Shown: piece by piece, positions 31,866 through 34,837 of the stretch | Position numbering within the stretch: position 1 is the first letter of the stretch | Layout: each line of letters opens with the position of its first letter | Source of the DNA: Treponema sp. | GTDB taxonomy: Bacteria > Spirochaetota > Spirochaetia > Treponematales > Treponemataceae | DNA: 34,837 nt | Assembly (NCBI GenBank): GCA_016296575.1 | Contig: JAEDJA010000028.1 | Location: 1-34,837 of the forward strand | Direction of reading: 5' to 3' | Notes under the pieces: generated by a model | What the model was told of the DNA's origin: nothing | Database searches by the model: none | The model's input: the letters and a program-made list of their open reading frames with translations, nothing else | Program-made: the position numbers and the translations under genes

Positions 31866-32708
31866 ATGAAACGTTTTTTTGCTCTTATTATGATTTTATT
31901 TTTTTCTGTACCAGCTTTTTGTGAATCAGATAACTGGCTTATGAACAATCTTTTTGAAGATGGAAAAGCTTTTTCACTTGATTCAGTACGTGAACTCATT
32001 ATTCTGGGAGCCGGATCTACAGTTTATGGTACAGACCTTATTCTTCGCTCTTCAATTGATAAGAAAGAAGCTGATGTTTCAAGCTCATCTTTTGATAAAA
32101 ATGAAATAAATTTTTTCGATCGTTCTTTTATGCAGCCTTATTCACCTTTTTTGGACACCATTGGTGATGTGACACTTGCTTTTTCCTTTGCAACGCCTTT
32201 AATCTGCCTTACAGCCGGAACCACAGAACATTTTACTGTCTCAATTATGTTTGGAGAAACTATTCTTTGTGCACAAGGTACTAAAGAGCTTTTGAAATTC
32301 CTTGTTTCTCGTAACAGACCTTATATGTATTATGACAATTATCCTTCGGAAGCTGTTGAAAACGGTGATTTTGCAGAAAGTTTTCCTTCTGGTCATTCAA
32401 CGCTTGCCTGGGCTTCAGCAGTATTTACTTCCTATGTTTTTGCATCCTATTTCCCTGATAGTCATTGGAAGCTGCCTGTAATTATGGGAAGTCTTTCTTT
32501 TGCCGCTGGAACTTCAGCCCTTCGTGTAGCAAGTGGAAATCATTTTCCTACCGATGTTTTGACTGGTGCACTTATTGGCGGATTTACAGGTTTTCTGATT
32601 CCTTTTTTACATAAAAACAGTCTTTATACAAAAAAGGGAACTAGAATTGATTTTGTTCCTGTTGCTCTTGGAAGCTCTTCTGGCATGGGTGTAAATATAA
32701 GATTTTAG
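31866..32708 (+). CDS. PAP2-family phosphatase, periplasmic or membrane
   Basis: A 280-residue PAP2 acid phosphatase-like protein with a signal peptide (MKRFFALIMILFFSVPAF, cleaved near CES). The three catalytic blocks are KFLVSRNRP (KxxxxxxRP), SFPSGHST (PSGH), and RVASGNHFPTDV (RxxxxxHxxxD), all with their key Lys, Arg, His and Asp. Members dephosphorylate phosphatidic acid, phosphatidylglycerophosphate, undecaprenyl diphosphate or lipid A. The substrate is not determinable here. It lies 12 nt after the Lol permease and is probably co-transcribed with it. Confidence 0.9.
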   Translation: MKRFFALIMILFFSVPAFCESDNWLMNNLFEDGKAFSLDSVRELIILGAGSTVYGTDLILRSSIDKKEADVSSSSFDKNEINFFDRSFMQPYSPFLDTIGDVTLAFSFATPLICLTAGTTEHFTVSIMFGETILCAQGTKELLKFLVSRNRPYMYYDNYPSEAVENGDFAESFPSGHSTLAWASAVFTSYVFASYFPDSHWKLPVIMGSLSFAAGTSALRVASGNHFPTDVLTGALIGGFTGFLIPFLHKNSLYTKKGTRIDFVPVALGSSSGMGVNIRF

Positions 32709-32718
32709 AAAAAAAAGA

Positions 32719-32747
32719 TTTATAACCATTTTTTTTTGTGCTATAAT
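32719..32747 (+). promoter_or_regulatory. plsC promoter, start-codon proximal
   Basis: TTTATA (32719-32724) and a perfect TATAAT (32742-32747) have a 17-bp spacer. The ATG of plsC lies 9 nt after the -10 box, with no Shine-Dalgarno sequence between them. Confidence 0.5.
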
Positions 32748-32756
32748 TATTTTAAT

Positions 32757-33515
32757 ATGAGTGCAATTACATTAATCGTTTTGGTTTTTATGGTAAGTAT
32801 TCCTGCCATTTCAAACATTTTTGCTTATCCTGTTTCAAAAAAAATAAGCATGTTTATTTCTAACTATATTTCCGGAGTTCTTGCTCCTCGTCTTTTTTCT
32901 ATTCTTCGTTGTTATATGCACTTTTATTTCTGGGGTTATAACGAAACTAAATCACTTCTTCCAAAAAATTATATTATTATTTCTAATCATCAGAGTCTTT
33001 TTGATATTCCTGTATTTATGAAATTTCTTCATGAAAGACAGGTTCGTTTTGTTGCAAAGGATACTCTTGGTCGACATGTTCCTCTTGTTTCAGAAATGCT
33101 TCGAACTCAACAACATTGTCTTATTCCTAGAAACGCAAAACCCATGGAAGCTATGAAAGTAGTTGAGGATTTTGGAAAAAGAGTTGCTGATAGAAATCAG
33201 GTTCCTATTCTTTTCCCAGAAGGACACAGAACTCGTGATGGAAATGTTGGTACTTTTTATTCTGCAGGATTCAGAAAACTGGTAGAAAGTTCAAATCTTC
33301 CTGTTGCAGTATGTGCTTTGGATGGAGGATATGAACTGCGTGATCTTTCAATGATTTTTAGAAAATTGAGACATGGCTGTTATCGTGTAAAGGTGCTTAA
33401 AGTATACGATTGTCCTAAAGACAAAGATGAAGCCCAGAAAATCCTTGAAGAAAGTAAGGTGCTTATTCAGACCCAGCTGGAAGAATGGAGAAAACTTCCT
33501 TCAACAGAATATTGA
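32757..33515 (+). CDS. plsC: 1-acyl-sn-glycerol-3-phosphate acyltransferase
   Basis: A 252-residue membrane-associated acyltransferase that adds the second acyl chain in phosphatidic acid synthesis. It shows the HX4D motif NHQSLFD, motif II-like LIPRNAKPMEAMK and motif III FPEGHRTRDG; the N terminus is hydrophobic (about residues 1-30). I use ATG 32757 (MSAITLIVLV and onward) instead of the TTG at 32736, because a perfect TATAAT occupies the interval. The product supplies CdsA elsewhere in the window. It is a monocistronic-looking gene. Confidence 0.9.
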   Translation: MSAITLIVLVFMVSIPAISNIFAYPVSKKISMFISNYISGVLAPRLFSILRCYMHFYFWGYNETKSLLPKNYIIISNHQSLFDIPVFMKFLHERQVRFVAKDTLGRHVPLVSEMLRTQQHCLIPRNAKPMEAMKVVEDFGKRVADRNQVPILFPEGHRTRDGNVGTFYSAGFRKLVESSNLPVAVCALDGGYELRDLSMIFRKLRHGCYRVKVLKVYDCPKDKDEAQKILEESKVLIQTQLEEWRKLPSTEY

Positions 33516-33611
33516 TTATCTGTAATAACTATGAAGTCCATGGCGGTGGGAAAAAGAGAAGCTGTTTCACACGAATTACCGCAATTGTAAAATCTGCATC
33601 CCAAAATATTG

Positions 33612-33617
33612 TATAAT
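33612..33617 (+). promoter_or_regulatory. -10 box upstream of the C-terminal lipoprotein gene
   Basis: A perfect TATAAT, with no good -35 hexamer at 16-18 bp. It lies 26 nt before the ATG at 33644, which also has an AAAGGAGAA ribosome binding site, so unlike the plsC start this mRNA has a normal leader. Confidence 0.4.
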
Positions 33618-33643
33618 ATTTATATTATTAAAGGAGAATATAA

Positions 33644-34795
33644 ATGAAGAAAAAATACTTATTTACAATTTTTTTAAGTATATTAGCTATTATATTTATA
33701 AGCTGTGGCTCACCATTAAGTGATTATAATAATGAGATTACATTAAGTGATTATAATGATGAAATTACTTTACCTTATGATAAAACAGAGTTTACATATT
33801 CAATTAACGATGCAATTGAAAACAGTAAAACATTTGTTCAGCAATCAATTCAAGATTATTCTGGCAGCAGATCCGCTTTTGCAGAACCTAAAGAAGATGA
33901 TAAATGGCAGGGTTTTATTGATGGAGTGTGGAATGTACCTTCAAATGTATATGGTACTGATTTAGTTGCTGCAAGAAATTCCCTTGTAGTGAATACAGAA
34001 CATTTAGGAAATCTTCAGAATATGGTTTTCCACAAAGACGAATATGGTCATATTACAAAAGGTGTTTTCCAATATAAAGGTCATCTTTATTATGTTTTAG
34101 ATAAAGGTAACTATGTAGTTCTTTCTTCTGAAGACGATTTGGATCATATCTGTGTTGATCAAGAAGGTTATACCAGTTCAGATGATTTCTCTAATTTCAA
34201 AATTTGGGTCTGGGATAAAGATGCAAATGGAGATTTTTACAGAGATGGTAATTTAGGATATGCATATACATTAAGAAATGTACAAATGCTTGATGGAAGT
34301 TATGCAACTGTTACACTTTCTGGTTTTAATTACTACTATTATGGATTTAGGGTATGGATTCAAGGAACAAATGGAAAAACAGAAAAAAAGCCTTATCCAA
34401 ATCAATCTGAAGATACATACCAAAGACCAACAGATAAAAAACTACAGGATTTTATTAAATTGTCTGAATCGAAAGATTATGATTTTATTTATGAAGTTGA
34501 AAATAAAACAGATAAAAAATTGACTGTACAAAATTACCTTCGTAACGTAAATGAAAGAAATTTTGATAGAGGACTCATTACTCAAACAGAACCTGTAGTT
34601 ATTGAAGCTGGAAATTCATATCAGTTTACATATAAATTAGATGAATTAAAAAATGAATGGCCAGAAATAAATTCAACATATTTAGGATGTTTCTTTACCC
34701 CAGAGGATAAGTGGCAATGTGGTGGTTGGGAAAACAATTTACTCCAATCGGGGAAAATTCACAAAGTAGTTATATCTTCTGAGTGTAATGCCTAA
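33644..34795 (+). CDS. putative lipoprotein of unknown function
   Basis: A 383-residue protein with a lipoprotein signal (MKKKYLFTIFLSILAIIFIS, then Cys21). A 27-bp direct duplication just after the lipobox encodes LSDYNNEIT/LSDYNDEIT. The mature part is acidic and rich in Tyr, Asp and Asn, and appears beta-rich; I recognise no catalytic motif. The C terminus (VENKTDKKLTVQNYLRNVNE and onward) may form a small beta-sandwich. It has a good ribosome binding site. Base composition is a little more AT-rich than its neighbours, and it sits at the window end, so it may belong to an accessory region. The function is unknown. Confidence 0.72.
   Translation: MKKKYLFTIFLSILAIIFISCGSPLSDYNNEITLSDYNDEITLPYDKTEFTYSINDAIENSKTFVQQSIQDYSGSRSAFAEPKEDDKWQGFIDGVWNVPSNVYGTDLVAARNSLVVNTEHLGNLQNMVFHKDEYGHITKGVFQYKGHLYYVLDKGNYVVLSSEDDLDHICVDQEGYTSSDDFSNFKIWVWDKDANGDFYRDGNLGYAYTLRNVQMLDGSYATVTLSGFNYYYYGFRVWIQGTNGKTEKKPYPNQSEDTYQRPTDKKLQDFIKLSESKDYDFIYEVENKTDKKLTVQNYLRNVNERNFDRGLITQTEPVVIEAGNSYQFTYKLDELKNEWPEINSTYLGCFFTPEDKWQCGGWENNLLQSGKIHKVVISSECNA
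33716..33769 (+). repeat. 27-bp direct tandem duplication in a lipoprotein gene
   Basis: TTAAGTGATTATAATAATGA and onward (33716-33742) is followed directly by a second 27-bp copy (33743-33769) with three base differences. It adds nine residues without shifting the frame. Confidence 0.9.
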
Positions 34796-34837
34796 CCGCA
34801 ACTTGGACTAAAACAGCAAAGCTAATAAGGTGTATAA

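Noticed and set aside
33516..33643. Possible terminator or small RNA between plsC and the last lipoprotein gene
   Set aside because: I see no stable hairpin with a T-run; only a -10 box and a ribosome binding site are supported.

Overview
The window looks like chromosomal DNA of a free-living or gut-type treponeme (Spirochaetota, Treponema sensu lato). The DNA is AT-rich. The minus-strand run maf - rpsB - tsf - frr - uppS - cdsA - dxr - rseP, and the plus-strand run cheW - DegT-like - nadK - recN, are gene orders I associate with Treponema. A Lol cluster and many proteins with signal peptides or lipoboxes indicate a diderm cell. Having guaB, and a fragment that looks like a plant-polysaccharide-binding CBM6 module, argues against a reduced pathogen such as T. 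pallidum. The species assignment is inference.

Layout. 1-309: a short ORF resembling the C-terminal end of a CBM6 carbohydrate-binding module, probably a remnant. 380-3778 (minus): a compact, overlapping M-R-M cassette, with two cytosine-5 DNA methyltransferases around a nuclease-like protein carrying a DUF3883-type domain. 3779-4021: its likely promoter, two inverted repeats and one IS-like terminal sequence. 4022-14590 (minus): a secreted beta-propeller protein, rseP, dxr, cdsA, uppS, frr, a MITE-like element, tsf, rpsB with a structured leader, maf, a second copy of the MITE in opposite orientation, a secreted HEAT-repeat protein and a lipoprotein. 14638-14748: a low-complexity array in 7-nt phase separating this minus-strand block from the plus-strand block.

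Plus strand, 14789-34795: coaD; guaB behind a leader of packed hairpins that ends in an intrinsic terminator immediately before its ribosome binding site; comF; cheW, a DegT-fold protein without the PLP lysine, nadK, recN, an unknown protein and an HD-domain hydrolase; prfB with the classical CUU-UGA-C programmed frameshift; a PEGA-like membrane protein; ftsY; a secreted protein; a permease-ATPase-permease Lol transporter; a periplasmic PAP2 phosphatase; plsC; and a lipoprotein with a 27-bp internal duplication.

How the genes fit together. Much of the window serves the envelope: isoprenoid precursors (dxr), undecaprenyl carrier (uppS), phospholipid synthesis (cdsA, plsC, PAP2), membrane targeting (ftsY), intramembrane proteolysis (rseP) and lipoprotein export (Lol). 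Translation genes (rpsB, tsf, frr, prfB) are interleaved.

Most worth a second look: the guaB attenuator-like leader, the M-R-M cassette, the paired MITEs, the rpsB leader, the DegT pseudoenzyme, and several start codons that sit only 6-9 nt after a -10 box with no Shine-Dalgarno sequence (possible leaderless mRNAs).
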